A stretch of 33,059 nucleotides of DNA from JBHEKP01 sp041859375 (GCA_041859375.1 JBHEKP010000340.1:1-33059); one strand, 5' to 3'; shown: positions 7,866-17,331, counted from the first letter of the stretch. Numbers and translations are program-made. Notes: generated by a model not told the origin, from the sequence alone.

Positions 7866-9121
7866 GGGGGGGGCCGCTGTTTTTTGTCCTGGCCTTCCTT
7901 TTTTCCGGAGCCGCCGCCCCGGAAACGCTGCTCGACCATGAGGTGCGCCTCGGTCCGGACGGAATACTGCTGCCCTGGACGGATTATGAAACCGTCATCA
8001 AGGGAAGCATTGAATATCTGGTCCACTGTCCGGCCCGCAAAACCGCCCATGGGAAAGATCCCTGGTATCTCATCACCTCAAAATTACGGGAGGACGGTTC
8101 TTTCCGCGCCAACCAAAACAACCAGGGCGGCAATGCCTGGTTTCTGGTGGACACGCTCGTCCGGCGGCACGCCCTCACCGGGGACAACTCCCTGCTGCCC
8201 GTGGCAAGGAAACTTCTCGACCGGATGATGCTGTACCACACCCCCGCCGATTGGGCATGGCCGGGGGTGCCCCGCACCCAGGACGACAGTCCGGATGGAC
8301 AATACACCGACTCAACCTCCGAACCGGACAAGATGTGCATGGCGGGCGGGGCCTACATCCGCTTTTTCCGTTTCACCGGTGAAAAGAAATATCTTGAGGC
8401 CGCCCGCCGGGTCGCCGGCACGGTTTTCGCCCATGCCATTCCCGGTGATGCCAGCCATTCCCCCCTGCCTTTTCGGGTGAACATGAACACCGGGGAGGTG
8501 CTCGACCCCTACACGTCAAACATGGTGGCCGCGGTGATTTTCCTCGACCTGCTCGCGGAGGAAAAGATCGAACCGGAGCACCATAAAAAACTGCGCGACG
8601 GCATCTGGGCGTGGATCATGGCGTGGCCGGTGAAAAACATGCGCTGGTCGGGTTATTTCGAGGATGTGAAAACGAACCAGAAAAACATGAACCAACTGAC
8701 GGCGCTGGAGACGGCGCGGTACATGCTTGAACACCCCGACAGGGAGCCCTCCTGGCGGGAGGCCGTGCCTCCCATCATTGCCTGGGTGGAGGATCGCTTC
8801 GGCAAGGCGCGCCGTTTCAACGCCATAAGCCTTTGCGAGCAGGACTGCTGCATGTTTGAGATGGCCAGCCACACCGCGCGGCACGCCTCCGTGCTCGCCC
8901 GCTGGCACAAACTCACCGGCGACAAAGAGGCAAAGGAAAAGGCCCTGGCCATGTTCGCCCTCTCCACCTACTCCACCTTCAGCAGGCATTCAAAGAAGGG
9001 CCGTTCCCTGAACTACGTCGGCGTGGGCTACCTCGACCCGTGGTTCTCCGACTCCTACTTCGACTACCTCCCCCACCTTCTTTCCGGCATGGCGGACCTG
9101 CCGGAAATGCGCGGCAGATAG
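7862..9121 (+). CDS. Exported alpha/alpha-toroid protein, coupled to the propeller-toroid gene
   Basis: The 419-residue protein starts at ATG 7862, whose ATGA overlaps the stop of the upstream gene, so the two are translationally coupled. Residues 1-19 (M-R-G-G-P-L-F-F-V-L-A-F-L-F-S-G-A-A-A) form a signal peptide. The rest reads as repeated helical hairpins with Trp/Tyr-rich turns: Q-G-G-N-A-W-F-L-V-D-T-L-V-R-R, A-R-K-L-L-D-R-M-M-L-Y-H, Y-I-R-F-F-R-F-T-G-E-K-K-Y-L-E-A-A-R-R, and a late segment with C-E-Q-D-C-C-M-F-E-M-A. This is the pattern of alpha/alpha-barrel glycosidases and lyases. I recognise no specific family or catalytic residues. A sugar-processing or sugar-binding partner of the upstream protein is the likely role. 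The gene ends six bases before the convergent TPR gene. Confidence 0.82.
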   Translation: MRGGPLFFVLAFLFSGAAAPETLLDHEVRLGPDGILLPWTDYETVIKGSIEYLVHCPARKTAHGKDPWYLITSKLREDGSFRANQNNQGGNAWFLVDTLVRRHALTGDNSLLPVARKLLDRMMLYHTPADWAWPGVPRTQDDSPDGQYTDSTSEPDKMCMAGGAYIRFFRFTGEKKYLEAARRVAGTVFAHAIPGDASHSPLPFRVNMNTGEVLDPYTSNMVAAVIFLDLLAEEKIEPEHHKKLRDGIWAWIMAWPVKNMRWSGYFEDVKTNQKNMNQLTALETARYMLEHPDREPSWREAVPPIIAWVEDRFGKARRFNAISLCEQDCCMFEMASHTARHASVLARWHKLTGDKEAKEKALAMFALSTYSTFSRHSKKGRSLNYVGVGYLDPWFSDSYFDYLPHLLSGMADLPEMRGR

Positions 9122-9127
9122 GCGCGC

Positions 9128-11653
9128 CTAGCGCCGCACCAGGTAGAAAAAGTCGCGGGCGTCGTTGCTGCCCACAAAGCGGGCCTCGCCCTTTTTGGCC
9201 TCCGCCTTCGCCATGTCCCTGTGGACATGTTCCGTTCCGGCGGGCGCGCCGTTCCCGTCAAAGACCCGCAGGGCGCTGTAGCACAGGGACCAGGAGTTCA
9301 TGTCGAGCTGCATGGCGTAGTCGCACTGGTACGCCTGGAACACGCGCGCCATGGCGTTGGGCGTGGCGGCGGTGAAATAGGCAAACACGAGGAAGGTCTT
9401 CCCCCCCGCCCGCTGCCGCGCCAGCGCGGAGCGCAGGGTCACGAAAAGCCCGTTCTGCCGCGCCGACCAGGCGCCCTCGCCCCAGCGGCGCACAAGGGAA
9501 CCGGGAACGGGCAGGCCATTTTCATCCACCCCGTCAATCACGGGGGGGTTGTTCTGGCGCAGGTGGAGCGTCCGCGAAATCAACCGCGCCTCCGTCACCC
9601 CTTCCCCGTCCGCCAGCACGGCTTCCGCGCCCGGCTCGGGCCAGGTGAGCATTTCCACCGAGCCGTCGCGCAGCATGCACACCGTGGCAAGCCCCGGCCT
9701 CGGGCGGCTGAGAATGACACCGCTCTCCATGTAGCCGAAGTGGGTGCCCTGGTTCACTTTTGCAAAGGGGCCGAACTTGAACGCGCCATGCTCCCGCTTG
9801 AAGCCCCCAACAAAAACCGCCGCAACCCGGTCCGCCAGATGGGGCGGCACCGCGCCCACCGTGCTGAGCGGCGCAACCGTGCCGAACCCGTCGGGGCCGC
9901 CCCCGTTTTTGGGCTCAAAGGCGCAGTAGGACGACCATGCCACGCCCGGATGCTGCGCGCCCAGCGCGTACCCCAGGCCGTACATGTCCGTGTCCACCGC
10001 GAGCAGGTAAACAAGCGCCCGCGCCTCGTCGGTGCCCTTGTCGTACTTTCCGGGAGGAAGCACCCGGTCCGGATAGGATTCAAGGATGCCTTTTTCCACC
10101 CCCGAGGCGCGCGCGACACTGAACCACACACCGGGATGGCGCAGGGTTCTACGCCATTCGCCAAAATGAATTTCGGGTGCGCCCGCCCCGGCGCCCTCCA
10201 GGGCAATGTCCAGATGGGGAAGGGCGCAACCCTGCGCCGCCTCGGAGGCTTCCAGCCGCGCGGGAAGCGGCGCGGCCTCCCCCTTTGGGGAAAGGGGCAG
10301 GGCAACCCCCTCGGAGGTGGTGCCTGTGGCAAACTCCGCGCCGGGTATCAGGAAGGGTTTGGCCTGCTCCACCAGCCACGCGCCCGCGGGTACCCGCCGC
10401 AGCAGGTCCGTGGCGGTCTCGGTGGTCATGGCAAGCCCCGCCTTCTGGGAGCGCACCAGCACAAGCCCGTCGCACACGGGGGTAAAACAGGCCGGGAACC
10501 CCTTGCCGGGGCGCAATTCCTCGCACAGCAGCGGTTTGGCGGACAATGCCGCATCCTCAACCCCGACGCCGTCCCCCCAGAGGGGGTAATTGACAGGCGC
10601 GCCGCCGGGAGGGGTCACGGCCAGCCCGCCGGACCATAACGACAACGCCGGCCGCTCCCCGGATTCACCCACCGGGGGCGTCTCCAAATGGAACACGCGC
10701 GTCTCACCCCCGAATTTTGTCTCCAAAACATGCCATGCCCCGGCAAAGGGGTTAAGGTTGACCAGTCTTGCCCGGTCTCCCCTGCCGTTTTCCAGCACAC
10801 TCTCCGTGCGGAACGGCTGAAGTTCGACCACCGACGGCACCTGTCCCTCCGGCAGCGGTGGCAGGGGCGGTTCCTCCACCGCAGGCTCGGGCATCTGCTC
10901 CGCAGCCTCATCCAGTCCGGCCATGCGCAACGGAGGCGTTGTCAGGGCAAGGGGAATCCGCACCTCCGCCGATACCTTCGGCATTAAGACCAATTCAGGG
11001 GGAAAAAGCCATTCCGCCCAGTCCTCCACACTCGGCTCAGGAACAGGCTCCGGTGTTTTGACGGCGGGCGCGGGGGATGCGACGGACGGCGTTGCCGGTT
11101 TCGGCATTGCCGCCATCACCGGGGACTCCTTGGGAAGGTGGCGCACGACATACCCCGCCGCCAGCAGCCCCGCCAGGGCGGGCACGGGCAGCATCCACAA
11201 AAAGAGCCTCAAAATCCGCCTTGCCGCCCGTTTCTTGGGCGCGGGGGCGGCCCCCCCCGGATGGGTCCGTCCGGCCAGGGCGGCACCCGCCAGAATGCGC
11301 TCCCTGATGCTCCATGCCTGGGGATCGTCCCCCTCCGCCAACAGCCGGTCGCAGTCGGCCAGCGCCTCCCCCCACCGTCCCAGCGCCTCATGGCACAACA
11401 TGCGCGCAAACAGAAAATCAGGACGCCGCCGGTGCCCTTCGGACAGGGCCTCAAGCAGGGCAAGCGCCTCCCCGTGGCGGCCCAGGGGAATCAGGCAGAG
11501 GGCGCGCGAAAGGGCGAAGGTGTCCCTGCCGGGGTGCCGCGCGTGCAGCTCCTCCAGAATCGCCAGGGCTTCCCTGTGGCGGCGCGCCATGTGCAGGCGC
11601 CGCGCCTCGTGGTACCGCTCGGCGGTGTCTTTCTTGTCCAAAACCTCATGCAT
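9128..11653 (-). CDS. TPR-transmembrane protein with distant phosphodiester-glycosidase-like C-terminus
   Basis: The protein has 841 residues from ATG 11653. A TTG at 11689 would add 12 residues, and neither start has a well-spaced ribosome site. Residues about 8-110 form tetratricopeptide-like helices (Y-H-E-A-R-R-L-H, E-A-L-A-I-L-E-E-L, E-A-L-A-L-L-E-A-L). A basic linker leads to one membrane helix at 147-170, then a Pro/Glu-rich spacer. The large C-terminal part from about 490 carries V-G-G-F-K, Y-M-E-S-G-V-I-L, C-M-L-R-D-G-S-V-E-M-L-T-W and a final C-D-Y-A-M-Q-L-D-M-N-S-W. This layout resembles the NAGPA/phosphodiester glycosidase fold, in which N-G-G-F and L-D-G-G motifs recur; here both are altered. 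The topology implies cytosolic TPRs and an external C-terminus. The catalytic assignment is inference and weak. Confidence 0.75.
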   Translation of the reverse strand: MHEVLDKKDTAERYHEARRLHMARRHREALAILEELHARHPGRDTFALSRALCLIPLGRHGEALALLEALSEGHRRRPDFLFARMLCHEALGRWGEALADCDRLLAEGDDPQAWSIRERILAGAALAGRTHPGGAAPAPKKRAARRILRLFLWMLPVPALAGLLAAGYVVRHLPKESPVMAAMPKPATPSVASPAPAVKTPEPVPEPSVEDWAEWLFPPELVLMPKVSAEVRIPLALTTPPLRMAGLDEAAEQMPEPAVEEPPLPPLPEGQVPSVVELQPFRTESVLENGRGDRARLVNLNPFAGAWHVLETKFGGETRVFHLETPPVGESGERPALSLWSGGLAVTPPGGAPVNYPLWGDGVGVEDAALSAKPLLCEELRPGKGFPACFTPVCDGLVLVRSQKAGLAMTTETATDLLRRVPAGAWLVEQAKPFLIPGAEFATGTTSEGVALPLSPKGEAAPLPARLEASEAAQGCALPHLDIALEGAGAGAPEIHFGEWRRTLRHPGVWFSVARASGVEKGILESYPDRVLPPGKYDKGTDEARALVYLLAVDTDMYGLGYALGAQHPGVAWSSYCAFEPKNGGGPDGFGTVAPLSTVGAVPPHLADRVAAVFVGGFKREHGAFKFGPFAKVNQGTHFGYMESGVILSRPRPGLATVCMLRDGSVEMLTWPEPGAEAVLADGEGVTEARLISRTLHLRQNNPPVIDGVDENGLPVPGSLVRRWGEGAWSARQNGLFVTLRSALARQRAGGKTFLVFAYFTAATPNAMARVFQAYQCDYAMQLDMNSWSLCYSALRVFDGNGAPAGTEHVHRDMAKAEAKKGEARFVGSNDARDFFYLVRR

Positions 11654-11997
11654 GACTGAAAACGGGCGTCTCCTCTCCCGCGGCAACAAACACCAACAAC
11701 CAGCGCGGGGATTTTATATCCTGCGCCGCATCCATTACGAATCATGGGAATGCGCCGCGATCTTTGCGCCGGGAAAACATCCAAGCCTCCTTTGCCATCC
11801 CCGACGCCCCTGACGCCCATATTTGGGAAAGGGACCCCGCCCGGCGTTGCGTTGAACCCTTCCCGGCGGGTATGCTTTCCATTTCCGAGAGGTGCCAAGG
11901 GCGGGGTGCGTCCCGCAGGGGCGTTCCCGGAGCATACTGGTTTAGCGGAATCACGGCGGCGCGCCCCCGCGCGCGCCCCGAACCGGATAAATGGACT
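11654..11997. other. Divergent intergenic region between the TPR gene and smc
   Basis: This 344-base gap carries no convincing gene. A possible minus-strand promoter for the TPR gene is TTCGTA (11736-11741), 17 bases, then TATAAA (11713-11718). A possible plus-strand promoter for smc is TTGCGT (11847-11852), 18 bases, then TATGCT (11871-11876). Both have weak -35 boxes. The 80 bases before smc are extremely G+C-rich. No strong hairpin followed by a T-tract was seen. Confidence 0.4.
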
Positions 11998-14900
11998 ATG
12001 TACTTCAAGCATATAGAGTTGCAGGGTTTCAAATCCTTCGCGGACCGCACCGGCATCAGCCTGGAGCCGGGCATCACGGCGATTGTCGGACCGAACGGCT
12101 GCGGCAAGAGCAACATCCTCGATGCGCTCCGCTGGGCGCTGGGCGAGCAGAGCGCCAAGGCGCTGCGCGGTGCCCACATGCAGGACGTGATTTTCAACGG
12201 CAGCGGCCAGCGCCCCCCCACGGGCATGGCGGAGGTCTCCCTGACCTTTGACAACGCCGACGGACGCCTGCCCGTGGACTACAGCGAGGTGCAGGTGACC
12301 CGCCGCGTCTACCGCAGCGGTGAAAGCGAATACCAGATCAACAAGGCGCCGTGCCGGCTGAAGGACGTCCAGGAACTGTTCATGGACACGGGCATCGGCA
12401 CCAACGCCTACTCCCTCATCGGGCAGGGCAAGATTGACCTGGTCATCAGCTCGCGCCCGGAGGACCGGCGCTTCCTCTTCGAGGAGGCCGCGGGCATCAT
12501 CAAATACAAGACGCGCAAGCGCGTGGCCATGCGCAAGCTGGAGTCCGCCGAGCAGAACATGCTCCGGCTCGGTGACATCATCGCCGAGGTTGAGCGCCAG
12601 ATGCGCAGCCTGAAGCGGCAGGTGAACGCCGCCATCCGCCACCGCGAGCTGACCGCCGCCCTGCGCGAGCTGGAGATCAGGAACGCCTGGCTCCAGTTCA
12701 ACGAGCTGAGCGGCCAGGTGGCCGACCTGCGCGACCGTCTCGCCGCCGCCACAGACGCCTACGAGGGCACCGCCGCGGAAACGACGCGGCGCGAGGCCGA
12801 GGCGGAGCAGCTCAACGTGCAGCGCATCGAGCTGGACCGCGACCTCATGGGCCGCCGCGAGCGGGAGCACGAGATTGACTCCGAAATGGAGCGCATCGAG
12901 GGCAACGTCAAGCTGATGCGCCAGGAGATAGACTTCTGCCGCCAGCGCGCCCGCGAGGCCGCCGAGGAGCAGGAGGCGCTGAAAAACCGGGCCGAGTCCA
13001 TTTCCAAGGATCACGGCGCCAGCGGCGAGCGCGCCGCGGCGCTGGAACTGGAGGTGCGCGCCGCGCAGGAGCTTCTGGCCGCCGCGCAGACCGCCCACGA
13101 GGAGGCCCTCGCCGCCGAGGCCGGGGCCGACGGCGATCTGGAAGGGGCGAGACGGAGCAGCATTGACGCGGTCAACATCCGCAACCGCGCCCAGACGGAG
13201 CTTGAAACCCTCGGCGTGGCCGTGGCGGGCGTGGATCAGCAGATCAGCGCCATCCTTGAGAGGCGCTCCCTGCAGGAGTCGAAACTGGCGGAAATGAAGG
13301 CCCAGGCGGAGGCCACCCGCGCCGCCCTGGAGGAGCGCCAGCGCCTGTTCTCCGGAACCGTGGAAACGCGCCGCGCCCGGCAGGCCGCCCGGCAGGAGCG
13401 CGCGGAGCGCGCCGCCGCCCTCAACAATGAATGGCAGAACCTGCGCGAGCAGAAAAGCAGCACCGAGGCGCGCCTCACCTCCCTGAAGGAGCTGCGCGAC
13501 AGCTACGAGGGCTTCGCCGTGGGCGTGCGCGCCGTGATGATGGCGAAGCAGCGCGGCATCGCCGGCATGGACGGCATCATCGGCCCCGTGGGCGACCTGC
13601 TCTCCACGGACAAGGAATTCGAGCTGGCCGTCGAGGCGGCCCTGGGCGGCAACATCAACAATGTCGTCGTGGAAAAGGCCGACGCGGCCAAGAACGCCAT
13701 CGCCTTCCTCAAGGAGCACCGCGCCGGGCGCGTCACCTTCCTGCCACTCGACACGATCCGCCCCAGCCAGGGCGACGACGAGGACAAGCTGCAAAACCGC
13801 CGGGGCATCATCGGCAGGGCCATTGACCGCGTCCACTGCGACCGCCGCATCATGCCCGCCGTGGAGTACCTGCTCTACAACACGCTCATCGTGGAAACAA
13901 TCGACGACGCCATCCGCATCGCCCGCACCGAGCGGCGCTTCCCCCGCCTTGTCACCCTCGACGGCGAGGTGGTGTCCCCCGCGGGCGCGGTCACGGGCGG
14001 ACGGGGACAGAAGGAAAACCACGGGCTTCTCGGCCGCAGCGCGGAAATCGAGGAGCTTGAGCAGCGCGCCGCCGCCGCGCTCCGGCGCATCGCCGAAATC
14101 GGCGCGGAGGCCCAGGGCGTGCAGGAGGCCATGCAGGCCCTCGCACTGGAAATCCGCGCGCTGGAGGAGGACGAGAACGGGCACCGCCAGGCCGTGAACG
14201 ACCTGGGCGTGACCCTGGCGCGGCAGGGCGCCGAGTATGAAAGCCTCACCCAGTCCGACGAGCAGCTCGCCCGGCAGCGGGACGAGCTGAACGCCCGCCG
14301 AACCGCGCTCATGGGGCAGCGCGCCGCCGCGGAGGAGCGCATGGCCTCCGTGTCCGTGGACGACGAGGAGCTCCAGCGGCGCGTCAACGCCGCGCAGGAG
14401 GCCGCCGCCGCCGCGCGCAGGGAAACCGCCGCAAGGGCGGACGCGCTGGCCGACGCGCGGGTGCGCCTGGCCCAGCTCACCCAGCACATGGAGGAGGCGG
14501 AGCGCAACCGCGTCCGCGAGCGGCGCGAGCACGAGCAGGCGCTGGAGGAGGCGGGCCGCCGCGAGTCCGTGGCCGGGCAGATGCAGGAGCGCGAAAAGGC
14601 GCTGGAGGCGCAAATCGCCGGGCTGCTGGAAAGCGCGCGGGCCATGTCGGACACGCGGGAGCAGGCGCACAACGCCGTGCTGGAGGCGCAGCGCGCCCAC
14701 AAGGCCCTCGCCGACCGGCTCGACGCCATCTCGAAGCAGCTCCGCGAACTGCGCGAAAAAACCAACACCGCCCAGAAGGAGGTGCACCGCCTCGAACTGG
14801 AATGCTCCCAGAAGGAGGACCGCATCGCCTTCTTCCAGGAAAACATCGCCCGCGACTACGGCCTGGCCCTCGGCTCACTGGACGAGGCGCAGGTGGGCAC

Positions 14901-15573
14901 CGACGAGTACGACGAGAAGGAGCGCGACGAGGTCATCAAGGAGCACCGCAAGTCCCTGGAGCGGCTCGGCAACGTCAACCTCGCCGCCATCGAGGAGTAC
15001 GAGACACTGGAGAAGCGCGAAAAATTCCTCAAGGACCAGGCCGAGGACCTGCGCCGCGCCCGCGAGGCGCTGCTCGGCGTGGTGAAGCGCATTGACGACA
15101 CCATCACCCAGATGTTCCTCGACACCTTCAACGAGGTGAGCCGCAACTTCACGGAGTATTTCCGCCGCCTCTTCAACGGCGGCCAGGCGCGCATCTACCT
15201 CCTCGACGAGGGTGATCCCCTCGAGTGCGGCATTGAGATTGAGGCGCGCCCCCCGGGCAAAAAACCGCAGTCCATCTCGCTCCTCTCCGGCGGGGAGCAG
15301 GCCATGACGGCCATCTCGCTGCTGGTGAGCATCTTCGCCGCCAAGCCCAGCCCCTTCTGCGTGCTGGACGAGGTGGACGCGCCCCTGGACGACGCCAACG
15401 TCGAGCGGTTCCTCAGCGTGGTCGAGGAATTCACCGACCGCAGCCAGTTCATCATGATCACCCACAACAAGCAGACAATGTCCCGCGCGTCGGCCCTCTT
15501 CGGCGTGACCCAGCAGGAGCTGGGCGTGTCGCAGATTGTCTCGGTGCGGGTCGAGGACGCGGCCGTCAACTGA
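11998..15573 (+). CDS. smc: Chromosome segregation protein SMC
   Basis: SMC is the ATPase core of bacterial condensin, which with ScpA and ScpB organises the chromosome. The 1191-residue length is standard. The start M-Y-F-K-H-I-E-L-Q-G-F-K-S-F matches the family N-terminus, so the in-frame extension upstream is not used. Walker A is G-P-N-G-C-G-K-S-N (31-39). Coiled coil fills about 170-500 and 680-1020 around a hinge (about 510-670) with G-I-I-G-R-A-I-D and the closing S-P-A-G-A-V-T-G-G motif. The signature L-L-S-G-G-E-Q-A-M-T-A lies near 1095 and Walker B F-C-V-L-D-E-V-D-A-P-L-D-D near 1120. All ATPase motifs are intact. No scpA or scpB is in the window. The glycosyltransferase gene starts 19 bases after its stop. 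No clear ribosome site precedes the ATG. Confidence 0.98.
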   Translation: MYFKHIELQGFKSFADRTGISLEPGITAIVGPNGCGKSNILDALRWALGEQSAKALRGAHMQDVIFNGSGQRPPTGMAEVSLTFDNADGRLPVDYSEVQVTRRVYRSGESEYQINKAPCRLKDVQELFMDTGIGTNAYSLIGQGKIDLVISSRPEDRRFLFEEAAGIIKYKTRKRVAMRKLESAEQNMLRLGDIIAEVERQMRSLKRQVNAAIRHRELTAALRELEIRNAWLQFNELSGQVADLRDRLAAATDAYEGTAAETTRREAEAEQLNVQRIELDRDLMGRREREHEIDSEMERIEGNVKLMRQEIDFCRQRAREAAEEQEALKNRAESISKDHGASGERAAALELEVRAAQELLAAAQTAHEEALAAEAGADGDLEGARRSSIDAVNIRNRAQTELETLGVAVAGVDQQISAILERRSLQESKLAEMKAQAEATRAALEERQRLFSGTVETRRARQAARQERAERAAALNNEWQNLREQKSSTEARLTSLKELRDSYEGFAVGVRAVMMAKQRGIAGMDGIIGPVGDLLSTDKEFELAVEAALGGNINNVVVEKADAAKNAIAFLKEHRAGRVTFLPLDTIRPSQGDDEDKLQNRRGIIGRAIDRVHCDRRIMPAVEYLLYNTLIVETIDDAIRIARTERRFPRLVTLDGEVVSPAGAVTGGRGQKENHGLLGRSAEIEELEQRAAAALRRIAEIGAEAQGVQEAMQALALEIRALEEDENGHRQAVNDLGVTLARQGAEYESLTQSDEQLARQRDELNARRTALMGQRAAAEERMASVSVDDEELQRRVNAAQEAAAAARRETAARADALADARVRLAQLTQHMEEAERNRVRERREHEQALEEAGRRESVAGQMQEREKALEAQIAGLLESARAMSDTREQAHNAVLEAQRAHKALADRLDAISKQLRELREKTNTAQKEVHRLELECSQKEDRIAFFQENIARDYGLALGSLDEAQVGTDEYDEKERDEVIKEHRKSLERLGNVNLAAIEEYETLEKREKFLKDQAEDLRRAREALLGVVKRIDDTITQMFLDTFNEVSRNFTEYFRRLFNGGQARIYLLDEGDPLECGIEIEARPPGKKPQSISLLSGGEQAMTAISLLVSIFAAKPSPFCVLDEVDAPLDDANVERFLSVVEEFTDRSQFIMITHNKQTMSRASALFGVTQQELGVSQIVSVRVEDAAVN

Positions 15574-15592
15574 CGGGCCGGGCGGAGCGGCC

Positions 15593-16759
15593 ATGGCCAC
15601 GGACACAGCGGATACCGCCCCCATCCGGGTGCTGCACCTTTTCAGCAACCACAAGTGGACCGGACCGGCCGAGCCAGCCCTGAACCTTTGCGCGGCCCTG
15701 CGCCGCGCGGGGGCGGACACCGTGTTCGCCTGCGCGCCGGGGCCGGACGGGGGGGTGAACACCCTCGTTGAAACCGCCCGCGACCGGGGCGTGGAGCCCC
15801 TGCTCTCCTTCCGCCTGGGCAAGCACCGCAACCCCTGGCGCAACTTCTTCGACAGCCTCGCGCTGAACCGCTGGCTGCTGGAGAACCCCTGCGACCTCAT
15901 CCACTGCCACCTCGACAACGCCCACGAGATCGCCCTGGGGCCCGCGCAAAAGCGCGGCATCCCCGTGGTGCGCTCCAGCTACGAGGGGACCGGGTTTCCG
16001 GAGACGCCGCGCCACCGCCGCCTGATGCGCGCCGCGGCCGCGGTCATCGAACCCTCCGAAATGGCGCGGGAACACGACACCGCCGCCTTCGGCCTGGAGC
16101 CGGAGCGCGCGGTGGTGATCCCCAACGCCGTGGACACGGAACGCTTTCACCCAACCCGCGAACTGCCCGACGGGCGTCGCTGGCTGAACCTGCCCCCCTC
16201 CGCCTTCATCATCGGCATCGTGGCGCGGATGCAGACCCACCGCCATTATGAGGACCTCTTCGGCGCGCTGGCGCGGCTGGTGAAGGACGCGCCCAACGCC
16301 CACCTCGTCGTGGTGGGCCGGGGCACGAAGCAGGCGCAGGTGGGTTTTGAGCCGGTGAAACGGCTCGGCCTCGAAAAGCACGTCCATTTCACCGGCTACA
16401 TCGCCGGGGAAAACTACGCGGGCATGCTCCGCGCCTTCGACGCGGGCGTGTTCCTCGTGCCCGGCAGCGACGGCACCTGCCGCGCCGCACGCGAAATCAT
16501 GGCCTCCGGACGCCCCGTGGCCGCCGCCGACCGGGGCATGCTGCGCGAAATCGTCCACCACGGGGAGGACGGCCTGATCTTTGACGGAAGCACCGAGGGG
16601 CTGCTGCGGGCCGTCGCAAGCCTCTGCGCCGACAGGGCGCTCTGCGCCCGCCTCGGGCAGAACGCGCGGCGAACCGCCGAAACCAGCTATTCCCTCAACG
16701 CCCAGGCCGCCGCCGTCATGAACCTGTACCGCGCCGTCCTTTCCCGCCGCTCCGGCTGA
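15593..16759 (+). CDS. GT4-type glycosyltransferase
   Basis: The protein has 388 residues. GGAG lies five bases before ATG 15593, and the N-terminus I-R-V-L-H-L-F-S-N-H-K-W-T-G-P-A-E-P begins a GT-B Rossmann domain with the acceptor-side loop. The C-terminal half has I-I-G-I-V-A-R-M, H-L-V-V-V-G-R-G, V-H-F-T-G-Y-I, and the donor-binding segment G-S-D-G-T-C-R-A-A-R-E-I-M-A-S-G-R-P-V, which corresponds to the E-x7-E region of GT4 enzymes. In that family the donor is a nucleotide-activated sugar. No signal peptide or membrane segment is visible, so it acts in the cytosol. Its start, 19 bases after smc, suggests cotranscription without an obvious functional link. Donor, acceptor and pathway cannot be told from this window. 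The 3' end overlaps the convergent gene by 44 bases. Confidence 0.9.
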   Translation: MATDTADTAPIRVLHLFSNHKWTGPAEPALNLCAALRRAGADTVFACAPGPDGGVNTLVETARDRGVEPLLSFRLGKHRNPWRNFFDSLALNRWLLENPCDLIHCHLDNAHEIALGPAQKRGIPVVRSSYEGTGFPETPRHRRLMRAAAAVIEPSEMAREHDTAAFGLEPERAVVIPNAVDTERFHPTRELPDGRRWLNLPPSAFIIGIVARMQTHRHYEDLFGALARLVKDAPNAHLVVVGRGTKQAQVGFEPVKRLGLEKHVHFTGYIAGENYAGMLRAFDAGVFLVPGSDGTCRAAREIMASGRPVAAADRGMLREIVHHGEDGLIFDGSTEGLLRAVASLCADRALCARLGQNARRTAETSYSLNAQAAAVMNLYRAVLSRRSG

Positions 16760-17162
16760 CGTCCCCCCTCCCCGCCGACGGCCCCTCCCGCCGCGCCGCC
16801 AGACGCAGCTTGATCACCGCCCTGCGCACCCCCCGCGACACCGCCGAGGGCGACAGGCCCAGACGCGCCCCCGCATCACGGCAGTTGCGGCCGCCCAGGC
16901 AGCATTCCTCAAGGCAGGCCCGCTCCGTTTTTGTCAGACGCCGACCCGCCTGACGGCGCACCCAGGCCAGCAGTTCGGCCCTGCGCGCCGCCCATGCCAG
17001 CGCGGCCTCCCGCTCCGCATCCGTCTCATGCCACGCCCCCGCCGACTCCGGCAGTTCCGCGAGGCGCAACGGATCCACATGCACGCACAGGCGGTTGCCC
17101 CGGCTTTCGCCGCCCTCCCCGGTGTCCATGCCCGGCTCCAACCCCGCATTTTGCTCTTTCAT
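16716..17162 (-). CDS. Small HTH protein resembling sigma-70 region 4
   Basis: The protein has 148 residues from ATG 17162, chosen because GGAGGAAG precedes it at good spacing. An in-frame ATG 15 bases upstream lies inside that site. Residues about 76-120 (R-L-T-K-T-E-R-A-C-L-E-E-C-C, then A-G-A-R-L-G-L-S-P-S-A-V-S-R-G-V-R-R-A-V-I-K-L-R) match the helix-turn-helix of sigma-70 region 4 and related regulators. The N-terminal half is charged and lacks a sigma region 2, so it is not a complete sigma factor. It could be a small DNA-binding regulator or a relic of a sigma-like protein. It runs against smc and the glycosyltransferase gene. Its 3' end overlaps the latter by 44 bases, which could allow antisense interference. 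The target is unknown. Confidence 0.65.
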   Translation of the reverse strand: MKEQNAGLEPGMDTGEGGESRGNRLCVHVDPLRLAELPESAGAWHETDAEREAALAWAARRAELLAWVRRQAGRRLTKTERACLEECCLGGRNCRDAGARLGLSPSAVSRGVRRAVIKLRLAARREGPSAGRGDVSRSGGKGRRGTGS

Positions 17163-17331
17163 CTTTACTTCCTCCATGCCCCGGCGGCGCGGCGGCCCTT
17201 CCGCCGCATTCCCCGGATGCCGCGCCAAGTGTGCCGCCGCCGGGGCCGGAAAGTACTTTGCCGCCCCTGCGCACCCCCTGCGATTTCACTGTGTTTTGCG
17301 GGTCCCGCGCCGTGACCGCTTTGCCCCCTCT

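Noticed and set aside
11491..14787. Very long minus-strand open frame opposite smc
   Set aside because: It is a shadow of smc in high-GC DNA. Its translation is low in complexity (Leu, Gly, Ala, Val, His), it has no domain, and it covers the start of another real gene.
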